A stretch of 64,000 bases of DNA from Nostoc sp. FACHB-110 (GCF_014697425.1 NZ_JACJRU010000006.1:62001-126000), one strand, 5' to 3'; counted from the stretch's first letter, positions 30,218 through 39,027 are shown. Notes: generated by a model from the sequence alone, not told the origin. Program-made: numbers and translations.

Positions 30218-31316
30218 TTTACCGAAGGAAAGCCTACAATGGCAATATTTTGCGATGTACGGGTTTCCGAACTATTGGTCAATTGTCAATAGTCAATGGT
30301 CATTAGTAGCTCTTTTCTCCCCCTGCTCCCTGCTCCCTGCCCCCTTGCTTCTTCCCCTCAACCCTCAGTAATCGGAAGTTCACTTAAGTATTAGTACCTA
30401 ATTAAGTTTAATTTTCTGATTTCCATCCGTAAGTTACGAATATTTTTATATGGTCAACTTTATTTGCAAAGCTTGGAAATTGTTATAGAACAGTAAACAG
30501 GGAGCCAAATCATGAGTAACAATACCAAGATTCAAAAACCATCACATCGACAAAGCCATTGAGTATGTAGACAACAACAAAACCTTAAGTAATTGTGTAA
30601 AAACTTTAGAAATTGCAAAGAATCAGTGACATATTTTTATGTATGCTGAACACGAAGTTGCTAACTGCCGTTAACAGCAAGTTTTTGAATAATCGTGGGA
30701 ATACATAAAACCAACGATTTCAAGAACTAAAAGTTGATGAGCGCGACTAAAGTTTCCCAGCCAGTATCTTGAAAATTCAAGACAATTGCTTGCCACTTTG
30801 TTGTTCTAGACAGATAATGGTTTTCTTCTCGGATTGTGGTGTCTGGTATCGCCAAGCAAATTTGCAAGTTATTGAGAGGATCATCCAAACATACTTGATC
30901 GGCATAATGGTGGTAGAAGAATTTGCATTTTTAACCCATCTTTGCCGGAAATTTCCCTACTTGCTTGTTAACATCTGATAAGGCTTCGCATCCGCAGGAT
31001 ATAGTAAAGCAGTAAGCTGATGAAAGTGCGAGTTGTTATAAAGCTAGGGTCATCGCAAGCCAATACTTACTAGTAAATGGCAGATGATTATTATTTAATC
31101 AGTGTTTTTTCACCCGCAACTTTCAAAGCGATATATAATAGCGCATTATAATTACTACTGCTCTACGTATCCTTACCGGACTTTTGCCGATGAGCTAGTG
31201 GTCTTAAATAAGGTGACAACCGCTTTTGAGACTTCGAGGAACCAAAGGCAAGTTAAGTGGGAAAAAAGACAACATCTCGATAAATCCACCATTATTAAGG
31301 ATAACCATTAAAGACC
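30218..31316. other. 1.1-kb region with no supported gene
   Basis: Begins with dispersed repeats (GTCAATAGTCAATGGTC near 30280 and CTCCCTGC-type pyrimidine repeats at 30318-30350). From 30512 a short frame MSNNTKIQKPSHRQSH stops at 30560-30562, while the next frame continues as KAIEYVDNNKTLSNCVKTLE and IAKNQ to 30629. This looks like a frameshifted remnant of a small ORF, but I do not recognise the family. Other short frames up to 31311 have no supporting features. Confidence 0.4.
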
Positions 31317-31319
31317 TTG

Positions 31320-31997
31320 ATGGACCGAAGCGCGACAAGTGCCACTGCTATGAAAGAGCCCAGCATGAAAGATCACAAACGCCTTCTACTAATTGATGAC
31401 GACCCTAACCTCATCTTGCTGGTGAAGGATTACTTGGAATTTAGAGGATATGAAGTCGTCACTGCTGAAAATGGACGCGAAGCTCTAGAAATTCTAGAGC
31501 ATGATGTTCCAGATATGATCATCTGTGACGTAATGATGCCGGAAATGGACGGTTACACTTTTGTAGAACAAGTCCGGCAAAACGAACGCACTAGTTGGAT
31601 ACCGGTTCTGTTTTTGTCGGCGAAAGGACAAAGTGCAGACCGAGTGAAAGGTTTAAATAAAGGTGCTGATGTTTATATGGTCAAGCCTTTTGAACCAGAA
31701 GAACTCGTAGCACAAGTAGAATCTTCGCTCAAACAAACTATTCGTTGGAAGGAACACCAAGCCAAAGGCGGGGAAAATGGTTCTCGCATTCAAGTTCCTT
31801 TTGATGTGCAGTTAACTCCAACTGAACTCAAAGTAGTGCAGTTCGTAGCTAGAGGTTTAGCGAACCGAGAAATTGCTGAAGAATTAAATGTTAGTCAGCG
31901 TACCGTTGAAAGCCATGTGTCCAATATGTTGGGCAAAACCAATCTCCATAACCGCACTGAATTAGCGCGGTGGGCGATTGAAAATCAAATGGCTTAA
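31320..31997 (+). CDS. NarL/LuxR-type response regulator
   Basis: A two-component regulator of 225 residues from the ATG at 31320. Further ATGs at 31350 and 31365 are also possible, the last one directly before the receiver. The receiver has the acidic pair in LLIDDDPN, phospho-acceptor D in IICDVMMPEMDG (about residue 70) and the lysine in MVKPFEPEE. A LuxR helix-turn-helix follows (LTPTELKVVQFVARGLANRE, then VSQRTVESHVSNML). The layout matches cyanobacterial Ycf29-like regulators, but I cannot assign a regulon. No kinase gene is adjacent. Confidence 0.9.
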   Translation: MDRSATSATAMKEPSMKDHKRLLLIDDDPNLILLVKDYLEFRGYEVVTAENGREALEILEHDVPDMIICDVMMPEMDGYTFVEQVRQNERTSWIPVLFLSAKGQSADRVKGLNKGADVYMVKPFEPEELVAQVESSLKQTIRWKEHQAKGGENGSRIQVPFDVQLTPTELKVVQFVARGLANREIAEELNVSQRTVESHVSNMLGKTNLHNRTELARWAIENQMA

Positions 31998-32076
31998 AAG
32001 GCTTTCAGCATTCAGCCGTCAGCTTTTTACTGTTGAACTGACCGCTGATAGCTGATAGCTGCTTAATAGATTACTG

Positions 32077-32109
32077 CTTAGGAGATTATTGGGGAAAAAT
32101 TCTCCTAAG
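32077..32109 (+). terminator. Hairpin after the response regulator
   Basis: CTTAGGAGA (32077-32085) pairs perfectly with TCTCCTAAG (32101-32109). It lacks a strong T-run, so its role as terminator is uncertain. Confidence 0.4.
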
Positions 32110-32460
32110 AGTTTGTAAGTAGATAAAGTGCTTCCCGTTGGCAAAGCTGCTTTTCGCTAGTTCAACAAAAAAGCAGCTAAATCTTTTCCAAATATGCCAA
32201 TCTCAGGAGTATTGCACCCCATCGAAAAATCAAGTCATCCCGGGATACATCTAATTCAGCAATTATTACTGGCTAATAATTATTGAATATTTGGGACAAA
32301 TGACATGATTGCATCTACCCTCCTTGGGGGTAATCTCATTTTAGATTTTGAATTTTAGATTTTGGATTGGGATCTGTTTGGGATGAGTGCTAAGACATAA
32401 TCAGAGCGCAACAATGGTGAATCCTGCAATAAATCCACTGCATCACTCTAGCCAAAGATT

Positions 32461-32499
32461 AAAAGCGATCGCTCTAACATCATACAGGCGATCGCTTTT
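32461..32499. terminator. HIP1-based hairpin with flanking A and T runs
   Basis: AAAAGCGATCGC (32461-32472) pairs with GCGATCGCTTTT (32488-32499), a perfect 12-bp stem made from two HIP1 palindromes. T-runs on both ends make it a plausible bidirectional terminator in a convergent gap. Confidence 0.6.
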
Positions 32500-32613
32500 A
32501 GTTTTAATATGACTGACGTAATGAGAAAAAATCAAGGGTTTATGGAGGGTGTGGGGGTTTAGGGGTGTAGGGGTGTATCCAAGACCTTTACACACTCACG
32601 CCCAACCTATAAC

Positions 32614-33267
32614 TTAAGCCACAGGTTCCAACAACTGAATATTCGAGAAAATAAACTCTTGAATATTCAGATGTCCATTGGTTTCGGTGCGAATTTCTCG
32701 GCGGTTGAGAATAAAGTATTTGCCTACTTTTTCATATTCATCGGTAAATTCGCTTCTACCACCCTTCTGTTCGCCAGTATTGGGGTCATGGTAAACAGAG
32801 TCATAAGTGTGGGATAAGTAACCTTCGCCAGTGTCGTGGCTGCTAAAAGTGTTGATAGTTACGACTACGCCGTGAATGTGACGGTGAACTAAGCTAACTT
32901 CGTTATTGCGGACTTTATATTTATCGCCAGTACCTTTACCACCAAGGATGATTTCGACTGCATCGCTTAAGTCGGTGTCACCATAGCTAAAAGTATTTTC
33001 GCCGTGGGTTTGTTCAAAACTACGACGAACGCGGTGAATGGCAATTTCCCAAGCTTGACCGTGGATAGCTTTTTTAACGGCTTCGTCTTCTACTCCCAAA
33101 ACTTCTGCTTTGAGTTCAGCGTTGATGATGACTTTACCTGTAATAACTTTATCGTCATACTTATAGGTAACATCTGCGGTATAGCCGGGGAAATTATTAT
33201 CCCATGTGTAACGGTTTTCATAAGCAGCCCGGAAAAGTTCCTGAGCAGAGAGTTTGGTAACTGTCAT
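32614..33267 (-). CDS. DUF3386 domain protein
   Basis: A soluble cyanobacterial protein of 217 residues. It opens with SAQELFRAAYENRYTWD, followed by several beta-strand-like stretches (YTADVTYKYDD, VVITNTFSS-type VVTINTFSSHDTGEGYLSHTYDS) and ends IQEFIFSNIQLLEPV, which is the DUF3386 pattern. No signal peptide, membrane helix or catalytic motif is visible. It is divergent from the GAF-LuxR regulator across a 103-base promoter region. Function is unknown. Confidence 0.8.
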   Translation of the reverse strand: MTVTKLSAQELFRAAYENRYTWDNNFPGYTADVTYKYDDKVITGKVIINAELKAEVLGVEDEAVKKAIHGQAWEIAIHRVRRSFEQTHGENTFSYGDTDLSDAVEIILGGKGTGDKYKVRNNEVSLVHRHIHGVVVTINTFSSHDTGEGYLSHTYDSVYHDPNTGEQKGGRSEFTDEYEKVGKYFILNRREIRTETNGHLNIQEFIFSNIQLLEPVA

Positions 33268-33370
33268 GTGCTTCTCCTAGCGTAGAAGAGTGATAATAGC
33301 GTTTTATTCTTGCTGGTATTAGCATAGATGTAATTGTCGAGCAGAGCATAGTCCCCAATCGGGTACACTT

Positions 33371-34033
33371 ATGGCTAATTCTCTTCATGCTGTATTTGGT
33401 GCGATCGCTAGTGTCCGTAATGAGCAAGAATTACATCTAGCTCTCAAGGATAAGATTAGTGACCATTTTGGCGTGCAGCATTGGGGTATTTATCTTTTAG
33501 ATGAAACAACACCAACCGAAATTGATATTCCCGCTATTCCCTCAGTTTGTTTAGAGGGGAACCCTGTCGGACGCTACGTCGTTGAGCGTCACGCTCCCGC
33601 CCATGAGCAGTTATTATTATCTCCAGGCGACTGGAAAAATTTTTGCTCTCGTTCTGACCACGAACACGTCATGACAGGGCCGATTGTTTGCGATGGTCAG
33701 TTAGTTGGTACTTTACACTTAGCACGCGATCGCGGCAAGCCTGCCTTTGATGGCAACGATTTAGCTGATTTAAGTGCTGTCTGCTTGCATTTGTCTGCTA
33801 AACTCGCCACTTTAAGAGCAAAACCCACAACTTCGCCTTTAGTTAGCCGCCTAACACCACGCGAGTTAGAAATCGCGGAATTGGTAGCCCAAGGTTTAAC
33901 TAACGCCGAAATTGGTGAAAAACTTTGGATTACGCAAAACTCAGTTAAGCAAGCTTTAAAGCGGATGTTTCGCAAGCTAGAAGTATCAGCACGGGCGGAA
34001 ATGGTGGCGAAATTACAGGATGTTTTAGTCTAA
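33371..34033 (+). CDS. LuxR-type regulator with GAF-like sensor domain
   Basis: A transcription factor of 220 residues. Residues 1-140 form a GAF-like region (SDHFGVQHWGIYLLDE, then GPIVCDGQLVGTLHLARDRG). The C-terminal LuxR helix-turn-helix reads LTPRELEIAELVAQGLTNAE and then IWITQNSVKQALKRMFRKL-like sequence. It lacks a receiver domain, so it is not a phospho-regulator. The overall type resembles cyanobacterial light- or redox-responsive LuxR proteins such as PedR, but that link is only a suggestion. It is divergent from the DUF3386 gene. Confidence 0.88.
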   Translation: MANSLHAVFGAIASVRNEQELHLALKDKISDHFGVQHWGIYLLDETTPTEIDIPAIPSVCLEGNPVGRYVVERHAPAHEQLLLSPGDWKNFCSRSDHEHVMTGPIVCDGQLVGTLHLARDRGKPAFDGNDLADLSAVCLHLSAKLATLRAKPTTSPLVSRLTPRELEIAELVAQGLTNAEIGEKLWITQNSVKQALKRMFRKLEVSARAEMVAKLQDVLV

Positions 34034-34206
34034 ATTAATACTATCCTCGGCGATTGGAAATCGCAGCTACACAGGCAAAACCCACACTTCGACAAGCTCA
34101 GTGACCTCCTGCGCGGGTTAAAAACCAAGGATTTTTTTCAGTCCGCGCAGGCGGACTTTGTTTGTGTAGTAGTGAATTCTATTCGCCCCATACTCTAAAT
34201 ACTAAT

Positions 34207-34830
34207 ATGACTCGCCCGCCAATTCTTCAACCTGGTGCAAGCTATACCTTTAGCAAATATTTTGAATTACCTTACGCGCCAGCCGATATTCTTGCAGAAT
34301 TTGATTTTAAATATGAACGCAAGCGGCTGGACTTACCAAGATATGAAGAGAAACTCAATTGTTTAGAATTTTTGAGTCGTTATTTGCAACGTAATTTAAC
34401 CTACGTCAACCCAATTAGTGAAACAGCAAGACGAGAAGTATTAATCGCACCCACACTACTAGAAATTTGTGCCGAAACTCATGCTCAATTAAATATTGAA
34501 TATCCTGTTAATGTGAATGAAAAATTAAAAGGAAGCTTTGACTATTACATTAACAGTGATGTGGGAATGTTAGTGGTTGAAGCTAAACAATCTGATTTAG
34601 GACGGGGCTTTACTCAATTAGCAGTTGAATTAATTGCCCTTGACCAATGGATAGAATCAGCAACGCCAATTTTATATGGTGCAGTGACGACAGGAGAAGA
34701 CTGGCGATTTGGAATATTAAACCGTCATGAGAAGATAATTTTGCAAGACTTGAAGCTTTATCGTGTTCCTGAAGAATTGGAGGAATTGTTAAAGGTTTTA
34801 GTTGGAATTATTGTTACACCTTTACTGTGA
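34207..34830 (+). CDS. PD-(D/E)XK-like hypothetical protein
   Basis: A 207-residue protein from the ATG at 34207; an earlier start at 34162 adds residues without support and runs into the repeat-rich spacer. The segment GSFDYYINSDVGMLVVEAKQ (D...E-x-K) is a classical PD-(D/E)XK nuclease core, and QLAVELIALDQW after it fits the following helix. No partner methylase or helicase is nearby, so it does not look like a restriction system. It may be a stand-alone nuclease-like protein. GCG-rich repeats flank it on both sides (34060-34150 and 34850-34965). Confidence 0.7.
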   Translation: MTRPPILQPGASYTFSKYFELPYAPADILAEFDFKYERKRLDLPRYEEKLNCLEFLSRYLQRNLTYVNPISETARREVLIAPTLLEICAETHAQLNIEYPVNVNEKLKGSFDYYINSDVGMLVVEAKQSDLGRGFTQLAVELIALDQWIESATPILYGAVTTGEDWRFGILNRHEKIILQDLKLYRVPEELEELLKVLVGIIVTPLL

Positions 34831-34844
34831 CGAAAACAAGAATT

Positions 34845-34965
34845 TTTAGTCTCGCGCAAAGGCGCAAAGGCGCAAAGAGTTAAAGAAAAGTCACTTGTTT
34901 AGTAGGCATAATCTAAGGCAGTTCAGTCTTCTCTGCGTCCTTGGCGTTCTTGGCGGTTCGTTAAA
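34845..34965. repeat. GCGCAAAG/CTGCGTC dispersed repeats
   Basis: GCGCAAAG units in tandem near 34855-34878 and, after a short spacer, CTCTGCGTCCTTGGCGTTC at 34931-34949 in roughly inverted orientation. This is a common cyanobacterial intergenic repeat, related to the pair around the GxxExxY gene. Confidence 0.65.
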
Positions 34966-34983
34966 AGATTAGACTTGAACAAA

Positions 34984-35583
34984 CTATACGCGAGCTAAGG
35001 TGACAATTTCTAACTGATCCTGATATTTACCCTGTCTTGTTTCGTAACTAATCGCACAGGGTTCTCCTTCTAAAAAGAGTAACTGCACTACCCCTTCATT
35101 GGCATATATACGACAGTCAGCACTAGAAGAATTAGAAAATTCTAGGGTTAAATGACCGCGCCACGCCGCTTCCGCAGGAGTTAAGTTTGCAATTATACCA
35201 CACCGTGCATACGTACTTTTACCTATACAAACTACTGTAATATTATCTGGAACCTCTAGCCGTTCTAAGGCAACACCCAGCCCATAGCTGTGAGCAGGCA
35301 AAATAAAGTAACTACCATTGATATCTGTATGCAGTGGTGTTGACTCTAAGTTGTGCGGATTAAAGTTTTTGGGGTCAACCACAGTTCCCGGTATGTGGCG
35401 AAAAATCCGAAACTCAGTCGGGGAGAGGCGAATATCGTAGCCATAAGAAGAAAGACCGTAGCTGATAACGGGTTGAGCATCTACAGATGTTTCTTTCTGC
35501 ACTTTTCGGATTAAGCTTGGCTCAAAGGGTGAAATCATCCCTTGTTGAGCCATTTCGGTAATCCATTTATCGTTCTTAATCAC
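34984..35583 (-). CDS. dcd: dCTP deaminase
   Basis: Deaminates dCTP to dUTP for thymidylate synthesis. The 199 residues carry the family motifs SYGLSSYGYDIRLSP, then GKSTYARCGIIANLTPAEAAWRGHLTLEF, in which the glutamate of PAEAAW is catalytic. The start is GTG at 35583; an internal ATG at 35550 would remove conserved N-terminal residues. The BtuR-like gene ends upstream on the same strand after 56 bases, so the two may be cotranscribed. Confidence 0.95.
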   Translation of the reverse strand: MIKNDKWITEMAQQGMISPFEPSLIRKVQKETSVDAQPVISYGLSSYGYDIRLSPTEFRIFRHIPGTVVDPKNFNPHNLESTPLHTDINGSYFILPAHSYGLGVALERLEVPDNITVVCIGKSTYARCGIIANLTPAEAAWRGHLTLEFSNSSSADCRIYANEGVVQLLFLEGEPCAISYETRQGKYQDQLEIVTLARV

Positions 35584-35639
35584 AAGTTCACAGGTAATTC
35601 CAACCGAACTACTAGAATATCGTGAACGGAGTATTTTGT

Positions 35640-36176
35640 TTAGGGGCGATCGCTCCGGCGAATTTCGGTGATTTGGTCGGCGACATCTAACAGGGATTTG
35701 GGCATTTCTGGGCCTGTGAGAATGATATCGATGTGGGGCGGACGTTTTGCCAGAAACTCTAAAACATCGGCTTCGGGAATCAAACCAAAGTTGATGGCTA
35801 AACTTAACTCATCTAAAACTACCAGCGAATATTTGCCCTCATAGACTACATTTTGTGTATATTGCCATAATTTTTGTAAAGCTTGGTTTTCGGCTTCATC
35901 TAGTTGTGGTGTATCGATACAGCGAGGCAAATCACAGCGTATCCAGTCGAGATTCTGTCCTAACTGAATTGGTTTGTCCTGTCCTTGACCGATACCGCCT
36001 TTAAGAAACTGTACTACTAATACAGATGTGCCTTGACCAGCAATTCTCAAGGCTTGCGCCATAACAGTGGTGAAAAAGTTACGGTGAGAACTGGTGAAAA
36101 CTTGCACAAGCCCTTCTACTGGATTTGGTAAGGAAATTGTCGAATTGGCGCTGAAAGATTCTAACTGGGCAACCAT
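35640..36176 (-). CDS. BtuR/CobO-like P-loop family protein with degenerate Walker A
   Basis: A 178-residue protein with the fold pattern of ATP:cob(I)alamin adenosyltransferase (BtuR/CobO): VLVVQFLKGG after the first helix, then LVVLDELSLAINFGLI (the Walker B region) and IDIILTGPEMPKSLLDVADQ, then ITEIR. The phosphate-binding loop, normally GxGKGKTT, is replaced here by TSSHRNFFTT and lacks both glycines and the lysine. It may therefore not use ATP in the usual way. Cobalamin adenosylation is not supported. It lies upstream of dcd on the same strand, with no cobalamin genes around it. Confidence 0.8.
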   Translation of the reverse strand: MVAQLESFSANSTISLPNPVEGLVQVFTSSHRNFFTTVMAQALRIAGQGTSVLVVQFLKGGIGQGQDKPIQLGQNLDWIRCDLPRCIDTPQLDEAENQALQKLWQYTQNVVYEGKYSLVVLDELSLAINFGLIPEADVLEFLAKRPPHIDIILTGPEMPKSLLDVADQITEIRRSDRP

Positions 36177-36509
36177 AAGGAAAATTTAGAAAATTACAAA
36201 AAAATAAATATGTTCTGTTGAGAGTGGTTCAAATCTATTTATATGATTAACCTGATTTTGACAAGGGTGTTCTGAGGAGGGAAATAGGGAGTGGGGAGTA
36301 GGGAATGGGTAAGGCTGGAACGAAAAAGTAATCCAAAATCCAAAATTGGTATGAGATATTGACATTTTTGTTTTTTGGATGAAACTAGTCGCAACACGAT
36401 CGCAAAATTTGGAGCCATGAATGAAGTTAGCCGAGTCTCATCAGAACTCTGAATTTGGAAAAAACAGAGTAGAATGTTGTGAATTTTACCAGATGAGGAG
36501 TGAAATCAA
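36177..36509. other. Intergenic region upstream of the adenylate kinase gene
   Basis: A 333-base spacer between divergent genes. It holds a GGGAGTGGGGAGTAGGGAA purine repeat near 36290. No gene or operator was recognised apart from the adk ribosome binding site GAGGAG at 36495-36500. Confidence 0.45.
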
Positions 36510-37073
36510 GTGAAATTAGTGATTCTGGGAGGTTCAGGATCAGGTAAAAGCACTCAAGCGCAAAGGCTGGGCAGACACTTTGATATACCTCAGATTTCTA
36601 CGGGTGAAATTTTACGGGAAGCGATCGCTAACTATAGCGAACTTGGTCGCCATACACAACCCTACGTAGCCAGAGGCGAGTTAGTTCCCGATGAAATGAT
36701 GATTGAATTAATGCGGCTGCGTCTGACCAAGCCAGATGTTGGTTATGGTTGGATATTAGAAGGTTATCCCCGCACAGCTTTTCAATCAGAAGAATTAGAT
36801 TTTTTATTGGATGCTTTAGGACAGAAACTAGACTGGGCAATTTATTTACAAGTCCCGCAAGCCGTCATGGTTAGCCGTTCCTTGGGGCGTTCTCTTCCAG
36901 ATGACCAACCAGAAATCGTCCAGCGTCGCGTAGAACTCTTTTACGATCGCACTATCCCCATCCTAGAATATTACGACCGTCGCCGCCGCTTATTAACCAT
37001 CAACGGCGATTTACCACCCGATATGGTCGAACAGAATATTCTGAATTTGCTGTTAAGTGCTGAGTGCTGTTAG
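36510..37073 (+). CDS. adk: Adenylate kinase family protein
   Basis: Nucleoside monophosphate kinase of 187 residues that interconverts AMP, ATP and ADP. The P-loop is GGSGSGKSTQAQRL (residues 7-20). It is atypical, as most adenylate kinases have GGPGAGKGTQ. The AMP-binding ISTGEILREAI and the EGYPRTAFQ motif are present. The LID domain is the short form without zinc cysteines. The GTG start at 36510 is supported by GAGGAG nine bases upstream. Cyanobacteria often have a second adk in the ribosomal operon, and this is probably the additional paralogue. Confidence 0.88.
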   Translation: MKLVILGGSGSGKSTQAQRLGRHFDIPQISTGEILREAIANYSELGRHTQPYVARGELVPDEMMIELMRLRLTKPDVGYGWILEGYPRTAFQSEELDFLLDALGQKLDWAIYLQVPQAVMVSRSLGRSLPDDQPEIVQRRVELFYDRTIPILEYYDRRRRLLTINGDLPPDMVEQNILNLLLSAECC

Positions 37074-37083
37074 CGGTAGCGGG

Positions 37084-37184
37084 GCGTTTAGCCCGTGCTG
37101 AGTGTCGTACACTGAGCGGAGTCGAAGTGTACGTGTTGAGTCAAAAGATAAAATTTCAGACTTCATACTTCATACTTCACACTT
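37084..37184. repeat. Mixed dispersed repeats upstream of rph
   Basis: Contains a CACTGAGCGGAGTCGAAGTG repeat near 37109-37128, related to those at 39077 and 58218, and three CATACTT/CACACTT heptamers at 37164-37184. The array ends 39 bases before the rph start. Confidence 0.75.
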
Positions 37185-37223
37185 CCCACAGTATTCTAAT
37201 AGGAAAATCTTGAGGCAAATTCA

Positions 37224-37964
37224 ATGGTATGGCAGCGTCCCGATGGCAGACAACCTTACGAACTCCGTCCTGTAAGCTTTCAGTCTGGCTTTACTCGCTT
37301 TGCGCCTGGTTCAGTGTTAGCTAGATGCGGCGATACTCAGGTACTTTGTAATGTCAGCGTGACTGAGGGAGTACCGAGATTTTTAACGGGAAGTGGCAAA
37401 GGTTGGTTAACGGCTGAGTACCGAATGTTACCCGCAGCCACTCAGCAACGCCAGGAAAGGGAATTGTTGAAATTGTCGGGAAGGACGCAAGAAATTCAAC
37501 GGTTAATCGGACGTAGCTTAAGAGCAACTCTAGATTTTGAGACGTTAGGAGAACGTACCATCACTGTAGATGCTGATGTGTTGCAAGCAGATGCAGGAAC
37601 CAGAACCACAGCCATTACAGGTGGTTTTGTGGCTTTAGCCCAGGCAATTTCGCAATTAATAAAGCGTGGGGTGTTAGAGCGATCGCCTTTATCTGGACAA
37701 GTAGCAGCCGTTTCTGTAGGCTTATTAGACGGTGAACCATATCTAGATTTAAACTACCCAGAAGACGTAGCCGCTACAGTCGATTTCAACGTTGTTATGG
37801 ATAATCGCCTCGGAATTATTGAAGTTCAAGGAACAGCAGAAGAAGGTAGTTTTACTCGCACTCAGTTAAATCAGTTGTTAGATTTTGCCGAAAAAGGTAT
37901 TCAACAATTATTAATTGCTCAACGTGAGGCTATTCCTGACTGGGAAAAACTTTATGAAGTGTGA
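37224..37964 (+). CDS. rph: Ribonuclease PH
   Basis: Phosphorolytic 3'-5' exoribonuclease that trims tRNA 3' ends, 246 residues. Family motifs [41 protein letters not shown] and [16 protein letters not shown] are present, and the C-terminal helix ELLxFAEKGI-type ([12 protein letters not shown]) is complete. The last codons (GAA GTG TGA) are formed by a heptamer repeat array at 37957-37984, so the exact C-terminus is repeat-derived. The gene sits alone between repeat clusters. Confidence 0.97.
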   Translation: MVWQRPDGRQPYELRPVSFQSGFTRFAPGSVLARCGDTQVLCNVSVTEGVPRFLTGSGKGWLTAEYRMLPAATQQRQERELLKLSGRTQEIQRLIGRSLRATLDFETLGERTITVDADVLQADAGTRTTAITGGFVALAQAISQLIKRGVLERSPLSGQVAAVSVGLLDGEPYLDLNYPEDVAATVDFNVVMDNRLGIIEVQGTAEEGSFTRTQLNQLLDFAEKGIQQLLIAQREAIPDWEKLYEV

Positions 37965-37984
37965 AGTATGAAGTGTGAAGTATG
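37957..37984 (+). repeat. Heptamer tandem repeat (AAGTGTG/AAGTATG)4 overlapping the rph stop
   Basis: Four units, alternating AAGTGTG and AAGTATG. The rph stop codon TGA at 37962-37964 lies within the first and second units. Confidence 0.95.
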
Positions 37985-38009
37985 AAATTTTGTCTTTTGA
38001 CTCAAACTC

Positions 38010-38060
38010 ACACTTCGGCTTCTCCTATCGGAGACGCTGCGCGAACGCTCAGTGTAAGAC
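38010..38060. repeat. Small dispersed repeat (TCTCCTATCGGAGACGCTGCG)
   Basis: The palindromic CTCCTATCGGAG followed by ACGCTGCGCGAACG is a small dispersed repeat type frequent in Nostoc-like genomes. It lies just before the Uma2 start. Confidence 0.7.
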
Positions 38061-38079
38061 ACTCAGCACTCAGCACTGT

Positions 38080-38700
38080 ATGACTCAAAGCTTACATAAA
38101 CTAGTGACATTCGATGAATTTATCGCTTGGTATCCAGAAAATTCACAGCGATGCTATGAATTTCATGACGGAGTAATTGTTGAAATGCCACCACCAACAG
38201 GTGATTATGAAGAAATTATTGGGTTTTTAGTTGGAGAAATTGTTACCGAATATAAACGTTTAAAACTGCCTTTCTTTATTCCCAAAACTGCGTTGATTAA
38301 ACCATTAGAAAGTGAATCAGCGTATTCACCAGATGTAGTGATATTAAATCAGCCTAATTTGGTGAATGAACCTAGGTGGAAAAAAGAGTCAACTGTAAGT
38401 CAAGCTGAATCAATTCCTTTAGTAATTGAGGTTGTGAGTAGCAACTGGAGAGATGATTATTTAAAAAAAGTAGCTGATTATGAGGCGATAGGTATTCTTG
38501 AATATTGGATTGTAGATTATGCAGCTTTAGGTGGTAGGCGATTTATTGGCAATCCTAAACAACCGACTATCTCGGTTTATTATTTAGTTGAAGAGGAATA
38601 CCAAGTTCAGCAATTCCGTAATCATGAGCGCATCATCTCACAGATATTTCCAGAGTTAAATTTGACTGTAGAACAAATTTTTCAAAGTGCGATCGCCTAA
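38080..38700 (+). CDS. Uma2 family (DUF820) endonuclease-like protein
   Basis: A 206-residue protein of the very expanded cyanobacterial Uma2 family, with a PD-(D/E)XK-like core: FIPKTALIKPLESESAYSPDVVIL (D of SPDVV) then IPLVIEVVSSNWRDDY (E of IEVVS) followed by KVADYEAIGILEYWIVDY. I chose the ATG at 38080; the frame extends upstream to 37975, but that part is made of repeat sequence. These genes are numerous in cyanobacteria and their biological role is unknown. The neighbours give no clue. Confidence 0.85.
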   Translation: MTQSLHKLVTFDEFIAWYPENSQRCYEFHDGVIVEMPPPTGDYEEIIGFLVGEIVTEYKRLKLPFFIPKTALIKPLESESAYSPDVVILNQPNLVNEPRWKKESTVSQAESIPLVIEVVSSNWRDDYLKKVADYEAIGILEYWIVDYAALGGRRFIGNPKQPTISVYYLVEEEYQVQQFRNHERIISQIFPELNLTVEQIFQSAIA

Positions 38701-38704
38701 TTTT

Positions 38705-38927
38705 GTAGGTTGGGTGAAACGTAGTGAAACCCAACAAATACTATGCAGAAAATAGCAAAATTTTCAACTACAAAAACATCTCAATTCCGATGGTAAAGTT
38801 TATGCTGCAATTATTTTAACTGTCAAAATATTTTCTCAATATATTCTAATTTGGTGTTGGGTTACGGCGCAATATACATTTGCCGTGTTGTTGTCAATAA
38901 TTTATTGTGCGCCTGCACCCAACCTAC
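38705..38927. mobile_element. 223-bp repeat element with 12-bp perfect inverted ends
   Basis: GTAGGTTGGGTG at 38705-38716 and its exact complement CACCCAACCTAC at 38916-38927 bound a non-coding segment. The same 12-bp ends enclose a 76-base core in the MITE at 23421-23556. A CHAT-like gene fragment begins directly to the right. The paired ends and abutting remnant suggest a small mobile repeat, but no target duplication was found. Confidence 0.6.
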
Positions 38928-39017
38928 TCGCCACTCAAAACAGAAGAATATCAGCATCCTGGATTTTGGGCGGCGTTTGTTCCTTCGGGTAATTGGAATG
39001 CTTTAAGGGAAAAGTAG
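38928..39017 (+). pseudogene. C-terminal remnant of a CHAT-like protein
   Basis: Reading from about 38937, KTEEYQHPGFWAAFVPSGNW and then NALREK reach a TAG at 39015-39017. The YQHPxFWAAFxxSGNW pattern is the typical C-terminal end of CHAT (caspase-like) domains in cyanobacterial TPR-CHAT proteins. Nothing upstream encodes the rest, as the repeat element at 38705-38927 lies directly before it. It is a dead fragment. The family call rests on this motif only. Confidence 0.6.
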
Positions 39018-39027
39018 TCAGCTTTCA

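Larger units (their letters stand above)
31998..32613. other. Repeat-rich intergenic region
   Basis: About 615 bases between convergent genes. It contains AGCTGATAGCTG-type repeats near 32045, three hairpins (32077-32109, 32145-32178, 32461-32499), TTTTAGATTTTG repeats near 32340 and GGGGTGTAGGGGTG repeats near 32550. No gene was recognised. Confidence 0.55.

Noticed and set aside
31102-31311. 69-codon frame before the response regulator
   Set aside because: No ribosome binding site, odd composition and no recognisable features; probably chance.
37975-38079. N-terminal extension of the Uma2 protein
   Set aside because: It is encoded by heptamer and palindromic repeats; the ATG at 38080 starts at the conserved part.
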